From assembly GCF_000725805.1 (NCBI RefSeq), contig NZ_KL647133.1, positions 248,001 through 312,000 on the forward strand: a stretch of DNA of 64,000 bases, written 5' to 3'. The notes under the pieces were generated by a model. The model saw only the letters and a program-made list of their open reading frames with translations, did no database searches and was not told where the DNA came from. A program made the position numbers and the translations under genes. Shown piece after piece: positions 43,236 through 53,901 of the stretch. Every line of letters starts with the position of its first letter. Within the stretch, counting starts at the first letter, position 1. The DNA comes from Streptomyces xanthophaeus (GTDB lineage: Bacteria > Actinomycetota > Actinomycetes > Streptomycetales > Streptomycetaceae).

Positions 43236-44474
43236 ATGACCCCTTCCCGCACCGTTCACCGGACCGTCGGCTGGCTGCTCGCAGCCGCCTGGGCCCTGTC
43301 CTTCCCGCTGTTCTCCACGCTGGCACCGCACCGGCTCTGGGGCTGGTGCGCGGCCGCCGGGTACCTGGCCGCCGCCGCGGCCACCCTCCTCGGCCGCCGC
43401 CGCGAGGCGCTGGTGGCGGCCCTGCTGGGGGCCGTCGCGGTGCCCCTGCTCTGGCTCGTGCTGACCGGACGGGGCCAGTCGGAGGTCACGGTCATCGAGC
43501 GGGCGGGGCGGCTCCTGCTCCAGTCGGGCCGGCTCTACGTGGACGGGCCCGAGCGGGTCGAGGAGTACACCCCCTACCTGCCGGGCACGGCCCTGCTCGG
43601 ACTCCCGCGGGCGCTGCTCGGCGGTGGCGGCGCGGGCGGCGACGGCTGGGTCGTGCGGCTGCTGGGCGATGCCCGGATCTGGTGCGCGGCGACCCTGTTC
43701 GGCTGCCTGTGGGCGGCCCGGCGGGTGCTGGGCAGTACCCGGCCCGCCCTCCCGGCCGCCCTGGTGGCCTCCCCGGTCGTGGCCCTGCCGCTGGCGGTGA
43801 GCGGGGTGGACCTGCCCCTGGCCGGACTGTGCTGCCTGGCCCTGGCGGCCGCTGCGGCCGGACGGCCGGCCGTGGCCGGAGCGGCGCTGGCCGGGGCGTG
43901 CGCGCTGAAGTGGACGGCGCTGCCCGCGGTGGCCGTGGCGGTGGCCCTGCTCGCGGCCTGCCGGGGCGGGCGGGCCGCGGTCCGCTGCGCGCTGGTGACA
44001 CTGGCCGGCACGGCCCTGCTGGTGCTGCCGGGCGCGGTGCTCCAGCCGGGCGAGCTGTGGCGGCAGGTGTTCGCCTTCCCCACCGGGCGGGCCGAGGTGC
44101 CGACCCCGGCGAGCAGTCCGCTGCCGGGGCGGCTGCTGGCCGGACTGGGTGACTGGGGCTGGTACCTGACGGTGGGACTGCTCCTGGGGGGCGCTCTGGT
44201 GGTCGCGCTCTCGCTGGCGGTGCGGCCGCCGCGGACCCTGGTGGCCGCCGCCGACCGCCTCGCCCTCGGCCTCACGCTGGCCTTCCTGCTGGCACCCGCC
44301 GGCCGCTTCGGCTATCTGGCGCTGCCGGTCCTGCTGGCGCTCTGGGCCCGGTCGGCGGCCGTCCAGGGGGCCGTCGGGCGGGCCGCCCCGAGGGCCTCCC
44401 GCATCGTGACGGGCTCCTTCCGGTCCGCCGGGACACGGGGCCGGGCGCAGGAGCGGGACACCCGAATCGCCTGA
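43236..44474 (+). CDS. Polytopic membrane protein, GT87/mannosyltransferase-like
   Basis: A 412-residue integral membrane protein with about ten hydrophobic segments. After helix 3 lies a loop with LLQSGRLYVDGPERVEEYTPYLPGTALLGLPRAL. Loops of this kind, with a Tyr-rich TPYLPG block, occur in GT87/DUF2029 polyprenol-phosphate-mannose-dependent mannosyltransferases, where an acidic residue in the first loop is catalytic. Later blocks include AGACALKWTALPAVAVAV, which fits the same group. It probably adds sugars to lipids or glycans at the outer membrane face; the acceptor is unknown. The last 40 residues are basic and cytoplasmic. The start is ATG 43236. Confidence 0.7.
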   Translation: MTPSRTVHRTVGWLLAAAWALSFPLFSTLAPHRLWGWCAAAGYLAAAAATLLGRRREALVAALLGAVAVPLLWLVLTGRGQSEVTVIERAGRLLLQSGRLYVDGPERVEEYTPYLPGTALLGLPRALLGGGGAGGDGWVVRLLGDARIWCAATLFGCLWAARRVLGSTRPALPAALVASPVVALPLAVSGVDLPLAGLCCLALAAAAAGRPAVAGAALAGACALKWTALPAVAVAVALLAACRGGRAAVRCALVTLAGTALLVLPGAVLQPGELWRQVFAFPTGRAEVPTPASSPLPGRLLAGLGDWGWYLTVGLLLGGALVVALSLAVRPPRTLVAAADRLALGLTLAFLLAPAGRFGYLALPVLLALWARSAAVQGAVGRAAPRASRIVTGSFRSAGTRGRAQERDTRIA

Positions 44475-44490
44475 TGGTCCCCAGCTGTTG

Positions 44491-44505
44491 GATAGTTCGA
44501 CTATC
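44491..44505. promoter_or_regulatory. Inverted repeat just before the kinase-MFS gene
   Basis: GATAGT-TCG-ACTATC is a perfect 15-base palindromic site 8 bases before the GTG start. It overlaps TATCTT (44502-44507), a possible -10 hexamer positioned for leaderless transcription from the start codon. No ribosome binding site is seen. A regulator bound here could block transcription. Confidence 0.5.
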
Positions 44506-44513
44506 TTGCTCCC

Positions 44514-47114
<2,601 letters not shown>

Positions 47115-47223
47115 GCCCCCGCGACGGGCGGTCCGGCGGCCGCCCGTCGGCCGTACCCGGAGAGATGTCAGTGGCGTGGGGAATGCTGGGCGCTTCATGT
47201 CACCGAGGCAGGGGAGCCTTGAA

Positions 47224-47778
47224 ATGCCGATCCGTGTGGCCGGCCGTCGCCGTGGGGAGGCGTCGCTGAACGCCGCGTTCCCCGGCGCGGAGATCATCGA
47301 CGTGACCTCCAGGGCGGCGCAGCCGTGGGTGCGGCTCAGCCCGTTCTACCCGCACGGCGGCATCCCGGTGCCCTACGGCGACGGTGTGACGGGCCAGTCG
47401 GTGGAGGGCATCTGGCAAGCCCTGAAGGTCTTCGAGCACGCCGACGTCGATCCGGCGAAGCTCGACGTCACCACGATGAAGGGGCTGAAGCGGACGGTGC
47501 GCCGCCACGGCCCCGTCCGAGGCCACCGCACCGGACCGGGCGGAGACCGGCTCCTGCCTTACGAGACGGCCCGCCGCCGGATCTACCTGCCGGCCTACCG
47601 GTGGGTCCTCGAACACCGCGTCGCGGATCTGGTCGAGCGGCTCCGCGACAAGACGGACGTCGTCCTCCTCGACTACACCACCAACGGTGACGTCGCCGAC
47701 CTCACGAGCCCGCTCTCGCACGCCGCGCTCATCCGGCTGCACGTGGAAGGCCGCTGGCCCGCGGAGGACGGGAGCTGA
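47224..47778 (+). CDS. DUF6939-like hypothetical protein
   Basis: A 184-residue soluble protein that I recognise as a conserved Streptomyces family of unknown function. Its blocks are PGAEIIDVTSRAAQPWVRLSPFYPHGGIPVP, QSVEGIWQALKVFEHADVDP and LLDYTTNGDVADLTSPLSHAALIRLHVEG in order. MKGLKRTVRRHG and RLLPYETARRRIYLPAYRWVL are in the middle. There is no known catalytic motif. ATG 47224 follows GGGGAG; the longer ORF from 47176 lacks such a site. The downstream hairpin is shared with a convergent small gene. Confidence 0.65.
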   Translation: MPIRVAGRRRGEASLNAAFPGAEIIDVTSRAAQPWVRLSPFYPHGGIPVPYGDGVTGQSVEGIWQALKVFEHADVDPAKLDVTTMKGLKRTVRRHGPVRGHRTGPGGDRLLPYETARRRIYLPAYRWVLEHRVADLVERLRDKTDVVLLDYTTNGDVADLTSPLSHAALIRLHVEGRWPAEDGS

Positions 47779-47823
47779 CCGGACCGGCCGCGCACGGTAC
47801 GCCGGCAAGGCTCCCGGTACGCC

Positions 47824-47862
47824 GGCAGGGCCCGGACCGCGCGTCGCGGTCCGGGCCCTGCC
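47824..47862. terminator. Bidirectional 18-bp hairpin terminator
   Basis: GGCAGGGCCCGGACCGCG and CGCGGTCCGGGCCCTGCC pair perfectly around loop CGT. It lies between convergent genes at 47224-47778 and 47897-48112, so it can terminate both. Confidence 0.92.
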
Positions 47863-47896
47863 CCGTACGGTGCCCGCCCTGCGGCGGGGTGGCGTG

Positions 47897-48112
47897 TCAG
47901 TCCTGTGCGGTGTCGTCGCCCGCCTGCCCGGCGCCCTCGTCGACGCCGGCCTTCTCGCGCATCTTGCGCACCAGCTCCGCCTTCTGGTCGGCGGCACCCT
48001 GGCGGTCGAGGTTGCGGTGCGGACCGTTGTTCTGCCGTTCGGCGCGGGACAGCCTCTTGCGCTGGCCGCCGCCCTGGCCCACGGGGTTGTTGATGTTCTT
48101 GCTGACGGTCAC
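47897..48112 (-). CDS. DUF6243-like small protein
   Basis: A 71-residue, very hydrophilic protein with many Gln, Lys and Asn. MTVSKNINNPVGQGGGQRKRLSRAERQ and LDRQGAADQKAELVRKMREKA match a Streptomyces family listed as DUF6243, once called plasmid-stabilisation-like. The C-terminal third is acidic and probably disordered. The start is GTG 48112 with GGGAGAA just upstream. The role is unknown. Confidence 0.7.
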   Translation of the reverse strand: MTVSKNINNPVGQGGGQRKRLSRAERQNNGPHRNLDRQGAADQKAELVRKMREKAGVDEGAGQAGDDTAQD

Positions 48113-48277
48113 GGGTTCTCCCGGTCATGATGCGAAGTGATCTACGGATTCACCGGCGGGGGACGGGCGGCGACGTCGAAGGACGTCCGCAGGGGCCCAT
48201 CACGCTCTCACTCGTAAATCGGCGTCTGAAAGACGTTACCCGCTTCCGTCGGCTCCGCACACCAACCCTTGCGCGTC

Positions 48278-48994
48278 CTAGGAGGTCGGAGGGGTGCTGG
48301 GAGCCGGCGACGGCCACGACGCCGGGGGCGGGCCGAACGCGCGACGGCCGGCCCTCACGGCCAGACCGGCCATGGCCGCATTGGCGCCGCCACCGATCAC
48401 GGCGCCGATGCCGAACGGTGCCACCCGGCCGAGAACGATGATTCCCTGCTTGGTCCCGTACTTCGTGACGAAGTTCCTCCCCAGGATCTTGTTGATCTGC
48501 CGCAACGTCTCGACGGGCACCTTCGCGACCACCTGACGGCCCCAGTGCTGCCCCGTGCGCTCGGCGACCTTGGAAATGGTGGCGGAGCCGCCCCCGCCGA
48601 GCATGATGCCCATCACGATCGTCCGGCGGCGTTCGATCTCGTCGATGGGGACTCCGTGGACTTCGGCGACCGAGAGCGCGAAGAGGGCGCCCAGCTCAAG
48701 AGAGGAGAGGGCCTCGCCCGCCGACAGTGCCAGTGCGACTCCCGTACCGACGCCGGGCGCGGCTGCGGTTCCGCCGACGGCAGCGCCCGTCCCGGTCAGG
48801 GCACTGACGTACATCCGCTCCAGATTGCGGATCACCTGCGCCGGTGTCGCCCCGGGGTTCCGCTGGCGGGCCCGGGCGATGTTCTTGCGCACCAGCGGGC
48901 TCTGGAGGTCGATCGCCTTGTCCAGGAGGTCGAGGACCCGCTGCCCGCGTATGCCTGCTGTTGGATCCTGGCCCTCGGAGGCACCTGTTGCCAT
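48278..48994 (-). CDS. EcsC-family-like protein
   Basis: A 238-residue protein with a soluble helical start (RVLDLLDKAIDLQSPLVRKNIARARQRNPGATPAQVI). Two or three Gly/Ala-rich hydrophobic segments follow (ALTGTGAAVGGTAAAPGVGTGVALALSAGEA and VLGRVAPFGIGAVIGGGANAAMAGLAV). This alternation fits the EcsC family, which is membrane-associated and of unclear function. The C-terminal 20 residues are Pro/Ser-rich. It starts at ATG 48994. Confidence 0.6.
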   Translation of the reverse strand: MATGASEGQDPTAGIRGQRVLDLLDKAIDLQSPLVRKNIARARQRNPGATPAQVIRNLERMYVSALTGTGAAVGGTAAAPGVGTGVALALSAGEALSSLELGALFALSVAEVHGVPIDEIERRRTIVMGIMLGGGGSATISKVAERTGQHWGRQVVAKVPVETLRQINKILGRNFVTKYGTKQGIIVLGRVAPFGIGAVIGGGANAAMAGLAVRAGRRAFGPPPASWPSPAPSTPPTS

Positions 48995-49176
48995 GCCCTG
49001 GACTCCCTTGGTCGTCGTGTCCCAACTGAGTTTCGCACTCGATCAGTTCGAGCGAACCCCGGGCCAGGAGAACCAGGCCGCCGACCGCAAGGCCTTGTCC
49101 GCCGCCTCACCGTCCGATGCCTCCACCCCGCGTGCGAGACTGCGCGCGGGGTGGAGGCTCACGGAGGGGTGGATCG

Positions 49177-49734
49177 ATGCGGGTTTGGACGGGTGCGAAG
49201 GTCCGAGCCTGCCTCGGCGCGGCACTGGGCGGGGTGATCGTGCTGTCCTCGGCGGGCTGCTCGCCCGAGCAACGGCCGCTGGCCGCGGTGTACGTGGACC
49301 AGCAGGGCGCCGCGCACGCGCTGCTGCGGCCGTGCGGGGGCGACGGCCGGGTACGCGCCCCCGGGCTGCGCGGCACCGGCCTCCGCGGCGCGGACGGGCC
49401 CGCGCCGGAGGGGGCGCAGGACGTCGCACCGGGAGCTTCCCCGACGGAGGAGTCCTGGAACGGCTGGTACGCCCCCGGGCTGCACGAGGCCGCGGACTTC
49501 CCCCTGTTCGCCCCGCCCGCGTCATGGGCGGCCGAGAGCCGCGGTCCACAGGACCTGGTACCGGGCCACTCCTACGAGCTCGCGTTCGCCGATCCCGATG
49601 ACTCCTACGCCTACAGTGCCTCGGTGACGTTCGACGCCCGCCGACTGGCCGGGCTGCCGGCCGGAGAGGTCCTGACCCTGCGGGGCACGATGACGCGAGA
49701 GGCGTTCGAGGACCTCGCACGGCAGGCGTGCTGA
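49177..49734 (+). CDS. Putative lipoprotein of unknown function
   Basis: A 185-residue protein with a short basic start, a hydrophobic segment and the lipobox LSSAGC (Cys 28), so it should be exported and lipidated. The mature part carries a Gly/Ala/Pro-rich region (residues 60-90) and a beta-rich end (SYELAFADPDDSYAYSASVTFDA). I do not recognise a domain. ATG 49177 is preferred over the ORF start at 49117 because GGAGGGG stands 8-14 bases before it. It is convergent with the response regulator gene, 5 bases away. Confidence 0.72.
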   Translation: MRVWTGAKVRACLGAALGGVIVLSSAGCSPEQRPLAAVYVDQQGAAHALLRPCGGDGRVRAPGLRGTGLRGADGPAPEGAQDVAPGASPTEESWNGWYAPGLHEAADFPLFAPPASWAAESRGPQDLVPGHSYELAFADPDDSYAYSASVTFDARRLAGLPAGEVLTLRGTMTREAFEDLARQAC

Positions 49735-49739
49735 CCCGG

Positions 49740-50396
49740 TCAGGCCTGACGGCCCGACAGGTGGGCCAGGACCGCGAGGACGCGGCGGTTGCCCTCGGTG
49801 GCGTCCAGGTCGAGCTTCATGAAGATGCTGGACGCGTGCTTGACGACCGCGGCCTCGCTGATGAACAGGCGGCCCGCCAGGGCCTGGTTGTTGAGCCCCT
49901 CGGCCATCAGGGCCAGCACCTGCTGCTCGCGCGGGGTGAGCCGGGCGAGCGGGTCCGCCGTGGACCGGCGGCTGAGCAGGACCCGTACCACCTCGGGGTC
50001 GATGACGGTCTGGCCGGCCGCGACCCGTTCCAGGGCGTCGAGGAATTCGGCCACCTCGCCGACCCGGTCCTTGAGGAGGTAGCCCAGCCCGGCCGCCGAA
50101 GCCCCGGTGAGCAACTGGGTCGCGTACGCGGTGGCCACGTACTGCGAGAGGACCAGCACGGGCAACGAGGCGTCACGAGAGCGGAGTTCGAGAGCAGCAC
50201 GCAGCCCCTCGTCGCGCAGTCCGGGCGGCATCCGGACATCGGTGACGACGGCGTCCGGGCGCTCCGCGGCCACCGCCCGCAGCAGCTCCTCGGCGTCGCC
50301 GACGGCCGCCAGGACCTGGTGGCCGCCGCGCGTGAGCAGTTCGGTCAGTCCGGCGCGCAGCAGGACGGAGTCCTCCGCGAGGATCAGCCGGAGCAC
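49740..50396 (-). CDS. NarL/LuxR-family response regulator
   Basis: A 218-residue response regulator. The receiver domain has Asp 8-9 in LAEDS, the phosphoacceptor Asp 53 in AVVTDVRMP and Lys in YLLKD. The LuxR-type helix-turn-helix at about 150-205 reads LTPREQQVLALMAEGLNNQALAGRL then SEAAVVKHASSIFMKL. It starts with GTG 50396 inside the last 13 bases of the histidine kinase gene, so the pair is translationally coupled. Targets are unknown. Confidence 0.95.
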   Translation of the reverse strand: MLRLILAEDSVLLRAGLTELLTRGGHQVLAAVGDAEELLRAVAAERPDAVVTDVRMPPGLRDEGLRAALELRSRDASLPVLVLSQYVATAYATQLLTGASAAGLGYLLKDRVGEVAEFLDALERVAAGQTVIDPEVVRVLLSRRSTADPLARLTPREQQVLALMAEGLNNQALAGRLFISEAAVVKHASSIFMKLDLDATEGNRRVLAVLAHLSGRQA

Positions 50397-51697
50397 GGGA
50401 CCTCCGCCCTGAGTTCGGTCGGTCCGCCGACCGGACTGGACACCACCAGCCTGCCCTTCAACATCGCCACCCTGTCCGCCAGTCCCGTCAGTCCGGCTCC
50501 CGCGCCGGGATCGGCCCCGCCGCGGCCGTCGTCGGTGACGGTGAGCGTGAGCCGGTCGCCCTCGACCCTACCGACGACGGTGACGTGCGAGGCACCGCTG
50601 TGCTTGGCCGCGTTCGCCAGCGCCTCGGTGACCGTGAAGTAGGCGGTGACCTCCACGGATTCGTCGAGCCGCGGTACGTCCAGGTCCAGGGACACCGGTA
50701 CCGGATGGCGCAGGGCCACCTCGGCCACGGCCGCCGCCAGCCCGTGGTCGGTGAGGACCTGAGGGTGGATCCCGCGTACGAGCTCCCGCAGTTGCTCAAG
50801 GGCGACCCTGGCCTCGCCGCGGCCGCGGCCCACCAGGGCGGCGGCCTCGGCGGCCTGCGGGACCTTGCGCAGTTCGAGCTCGGCGAGCCCCAGGGTCATG
50901 CTGAGCGCGACCAGCTGCTGCTGCGCGCCGTCGTGCAGGTCCCGTTCGATGCGCCGCCGTTCGGCCTCGAAGGCATCGACGAGGCGGACCCGGGAGCGGG
51001 TCAGTTCCAGCACCCGCGCGTCCTCCTCGCGCGGCCCGAGCAGCAGCCGGGCGGTCTTCACCTGGGCCCCGGCCAGCAGGGCTCCCGCGTACGCCGCCAC
51101 CGCGGCGAGGAGCAGTCCCACGGCGGTGCCGCCGAAGGCCTCCAGCGGGCCGGAGAGCGGCCGGCCGGGGATCAGCATCAAGGTGTCCGGGGCGATGGCC
51201 CAGGCGATGACCGGGGTCGCCACGAGCAGCAGGGCGAAGGCCAGGAGCGCGACGACCCCGAACCCGGCGGCCCCGAAGACCGGTCCCAGCAGGGCCGCGT
51301 ACCCCAGCTCCCGCCAGGTGGCCCGCTCGCGCAGCCTCGTCCGCAGCCACGCCGCGGCCCCGGCGCCGGCGAGGGAGGCGTGCGGGTCCGGCACCCGCGC
51401 GGGCTCCACCCAGCGCAGCCGCCGCCGCTCCAGGGCTCCGAGGGGCACCGCGCCCACGACGGCGCCGAGCAGGAGCAGCAGCCCGATCCCGGCCACCGCG
51501 AGCACCACCCCCAGCCCCAGGAGCAGGGCCAGGGTGAGCAGGACGGCGTACCCGAGGAGGAAGCCGCTGCCGAGGTAGCCCCAGCACCGCCAGGGCCACC
51601 AGGAGCCCAGGAAGTGCAGGGGCCGGCGCAGCACCGCCCAGACGGCGACGGGTGGTTCGGGGGCCGCCGGCTCGGGGAGGGACACGGAGTCGGACAT
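50384..51697 (-). CDS. HisKA_3-type sensor histidine kinase
   Basis: A 437-residue membrane sensor. It has four hydrophobic segments in two pairs (LGSGFLLGYAVLLTLALLLG, LAVAGIGLLLLLGAVVGAV, then FGVVALLAFALLLVATPVI and VGLLLAAVAAYAGALLAG). RRRIERDLHDGAQQQLVALS near residue 250 contains the phosphoacceptor His, and EALANAAKHSGA with TVTDDGRGGADPGAGAGLTGLADRV form the N and G1 boxes of the ATPase. There is no large extracellular domain, so the signal is probably sensed in or at the membrane. It is the partner of the overlapping response regulator. Confidence 0.94.
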   Translation of the reverse strand: MSDSVSLPEPAAPEPPVAVWAVLRRPLHFLGSWWPWRCWGYLGSGFLLGYAVLLTLALLLGLGVVLAVAGIGLLLLLGAVVGAVPLGALERRRLRWVEPARVPDPHASLAGAGAAAWLRTRLRERATWRELGYAALLGPVFGAAGFGVVALLAFALLLVATPVIAWAIAPDTLMLIPGRPLSGPLEAFGGTAVGLLLAAVAAYAGALLAGAQVKTARLLLGPREEDARVLELTRSRVRLVDAFEAERRRIERDLHDGAQQQLVALSMTLGLAELELRKVPQAAEAAALVGRGRGEARVALEQLRELVRGIHPQVLTDHGLAAAVAEVALRHPVPVSLDLDVPRLDESVEVTAYFTVTEALANAAKHSGASHVTVVGRVEGDRLTLTVTDDGRGGADPGAGAGLTGLADRVAMLKGRLVVSSPVGGPTELRAEVPCSG

Positions 51698-51721
51698 GGG
51701 CCCAGCGTAGGCGGGGGCGGG

Positions 51722-52353
51722 TCACATCACCGCGCCCAGGGCCAGGAAACCGCAGATCAGCACGAGGAGGATGGCCAACAGGGGCCAGACGAACCGCAGG
51801 TAGCGGTCGTAGCCGACCTTGGCGAGGGCGACTCCGTCGATGGTCACGGCGGTGGTGGGCACCCACAGGTTCATCCAGCCGCTGGCCGACTGCCAGGCGG
51901 TGACCACCAGGGCCCTGATCTTCGAGTTGTTCATGATGACGGTGACCCCGCGCGCCGGCATGATGACCAGCGCGGGGGAGACGAAGTCGGCCGCGCCCAG
52001 GATGATGACCGAGAAGATCATGAAGGAGAAGACCAGGACGAGCAGCACCAGCACGGCCTTGTGCAGCCGGGTCAGTTCCGGTTCCTCCTGGTCCTCGGCG
52101 GTCGCCTGCTGCTCGCGGTCGCCGGGGAGGAATCCGCACAGGGAAGCGGCACCAGCAGGCCGTAGAACCCGAGGGTCTCCTCGGCGAAGCCCACCACGGT
52201 GCCGAGCACGGAGAACACCAGCATCACCGCGGCGATCAGCAGCGCGCCCCGGTGCCGCAGCCGGTGGGCGAGGAGGGCGATGCCCCGGTCGAGGGCGTTC
52301 CTCTGATGCCGCTGCTGATCCCAGCTGACCCCGCCGGATGATGTTCCGATCAT
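51722..52353 (-). pseudogene. Remnant of a YfcC-type (DcuC-like) carboxylate transporter
   Basis: Two minus-strand pieces in different frames look like separate parts of one transporter. The upstream piece (52353 to about 52072) reads LLIAAVMLVFSVLGTVVGFAEETLGFYGLLVPL and then turns into a non-membrane Ser/Arg-rich tail. The downstream piece (52054 to 51722) reads VLVFSFMIFSVIILGAADFVSPALVIMPARGVTVIMNN and SGWMNLWVPTTAVTIDGVAL. Intact YfcC-family proteins are about 450-500 residues and join such blocks through about 200 residues that are missing here. The N-terminal helices are also absent. Confidence 0.7.
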
Positions 52354-52462
52354 CGGGTGGGGGAGGGGCGGGCGCCGTGGCGGAGTGGGCCGGACGAGTG
52401 GATCATAGTAAAGGGGACATAAGTGAACATAGCCCCTGCGCGTGATCTCCAGGGAGGTCATG

Positions 52463-52882
52463 ATGGACGTCCTCGTACTGATCGGCCGCCTGCTGTTCCT
52501 CCTGCTCTTCGCCGCTTCCGGCGTGGCCCACGTGACGAAGACCCGGGAGATGGCCGGGTACACCGCCTCGCCCGGGGTGCCGATGGCCTTCGCGGCCACC
52601 TTCGTCAGCGGCGTGGTCATGCTGGCGGGTGCGGTGAGCGTGGCCCTCGGGATCTGGGCCGACCTCGGCGCGCTGGCGCTGGCGGCCTTCTGCTTCGCCG
52701 CGGCCCTGCTGATGCACCCCTTCTGGAAGGAGAGCGACCCGCAGGCCCGGATGATGGAGCAGACGCAGTTCTTCAAGGACCTCTCGCTCGGCGGAGCGGC
52801 GCTGGTGATGTTCGCGTTCTTCGCCTACGCCGGCCACGATCTCGGCCTCATGATCACGGGCCCGGCTCTCTCGGTCGACTGA
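52463..52882 (+). CDS. DoxX family membrane protein
   Basis: A 139-residue protein with four hydrophobic segments (VLIGRLLFLLLFAASGVAHV, FAATFVSGVVMLAGAVSVAL, LGALALAAFCFAAALLMHPFW and LGGAALVMFAFFAYAGHDL). The layout and the MHPFWKESDPQARMMEQTQFFKDLSL loop are typical of DoxX/YphA-type proteins, which in mycobacteria are linked to oxidoreductases and radical defence. An ATG three bases upstream is possible; ATG 52463 has better spacing from AGGGAGG. It is followed 23 bases later by an XRE regulator gene. Confidence 0.85.
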   Translation: MDVLVLIGRLLFLLLFAASGVAHVTKTREMAGYTASPGVPMAFAATFVSGVVMLAGAVSVALGIWADLGALALAAFCFAAALLMHPFWKESDPQARMMEQTQFFKDLSLGGAALVMFAFFAYAGHDLGLMITGPALSVD

Positions 52883-52905
52883 GCCGTCCGCGTAAGCTCG
52901 TGGGC

Positions 52906-53841
52906 ATGAACCAGAGCGGCCCCCGGACGGATCTCGGCGACTTCCTGAGGTCCCGACGTGCACGGATCCGCCCCGAGGACGTGGGCATGCGCTCCTACGG
53001 AGGCCGCCGCCGGGTGCCGGGCCTGCGCCGCGAAGAGCTGGCGCAGCTCGCCGGGGTGAGCGTCGACTACTACACCCGCTTCGAACAGGGCCGCGCCGAG
53101 AACGTCTCCGACTCCGTCCTCGGCGCCGTCGCCGCCGCCCTGCGCCTCGATCCGGCCGAAACCGCCCACCTCACCCGGCTCGTCCGCACGGCGGGGCGCG
53201 GCGGCGGGGAGTCCGCCGGTGCCGAGGCCGGGGCGGAGCGGGCCCAGGAGGTCCGGCCGGGGCTGCGCAGACTGCTGGAGTCGATGCCGCAGACCCCGGC
53301 CTTCGTCATCGGCCGCCGCACCGACATCCTGGCCTGGAACCCGCTGTTCGCCACCCTCGTCACCGATTTCGGCGCCCTGCCCCCGGAGCGCCGCAACAAG
53401 GCGTGGCTGGTCTTCCTCGACCCGCAGGTGCGCGGACGGTTCGTCAACTGGGAGCGCAAGGCCCAGGACCTCGTCGCCTACCTGCGCTTCGACCGCGGAC
53501 GCCACCCCCACGACAGCCGGTTCGCCGCGCTCGTCGAGGAACTGTCCGAGCGCAGCCCGGAATTCGCCGGCCTGTGGGCGGCCCAGGAAGTGGCGGAGAA
53601 GAGCCACGGCGGCTACCACCTGCGCCACCCGCTGGTCGGCGAGTTCACCCTCGCCTACGAGAGCCTGAACCTGCCGGACGATCCCGACCAGAGCCTGATC
53701 ACCTACACGGCGGCGGCCGGATCGCCCTCCGAGGCCGCCCTGCGGATCCTGGCCGAGGCCGCGTCGCGGACGCCGGTACGGGCCCCCGGGGCGGCGCACC
53801 CGGACCAGCGGCAGCAGGACCGGCAACGGCAGGACCGGTAG
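52906..53841 (+). CDS. XRE-family regulator with MmyB-like domain
   Basis: A 311-residue regulator. The N-terminal helix-turn-helix (RVPGLRREELAQLAGVSVDYYTRFEQGRA) is of the XRE type with the extra LRREE motif usual in this group. The C-terminal MmyB ligand domain has FVIGRRTDILAWNPLFATLV at about residue 130, a tract rich in aromatics, then SHGGYHLRHPLVGEF. Members often regulate a neighbouring oxidoreductase or membrane protein; here DoxX comes just before. The last 15 residues are Gln/Arg repeats. It starts at ATG 52906. Confidence 0.9.
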   Translation: MNQSGPRTDLGDFLRSRRARIRPEDVGMRSYGGRRRVPGLRREELAQLAGVSVDYYTRFEQGRAENVSDSVLGAVAAALRLDPAETAHLTRLVRTAGRGGGESAGAEAGAERAQEVRPGLRRLLESMPQTPAFVIGRRTDILAWNPLFATLVTDFGALPPERRNKAWLVFLDPQVRGRFVNWERKAQDLVAYLRFDRGRHPHDSRFAALVEELSERSPEFAGLWAAQEVAEKSHGGYHLRHPLVGEFTLAYESLNLPDDPDQSLITYTAAAGSPSEAALRILAEAASRTPVRAPGAAHPDQRQQDRQRQDR

Positions 53842-53847
53842 GCCAGG

Positions 53848-53882
53848 GCCAGGGGCAGCGGCAGCGGCAGCGGCAGCGGCAT
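53848..53882. repeat. Short GGCAGC repeat between convergent genes
   Basis: Four or five copies of GGCAGC between the XRE regulator and the P450 gene. It is a simple slippage-prone tract with no visible function. Confidence 0.7.
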
Positions 53883-53901
53883 CAGGGCGTCCGCAGCGGG
53901 A

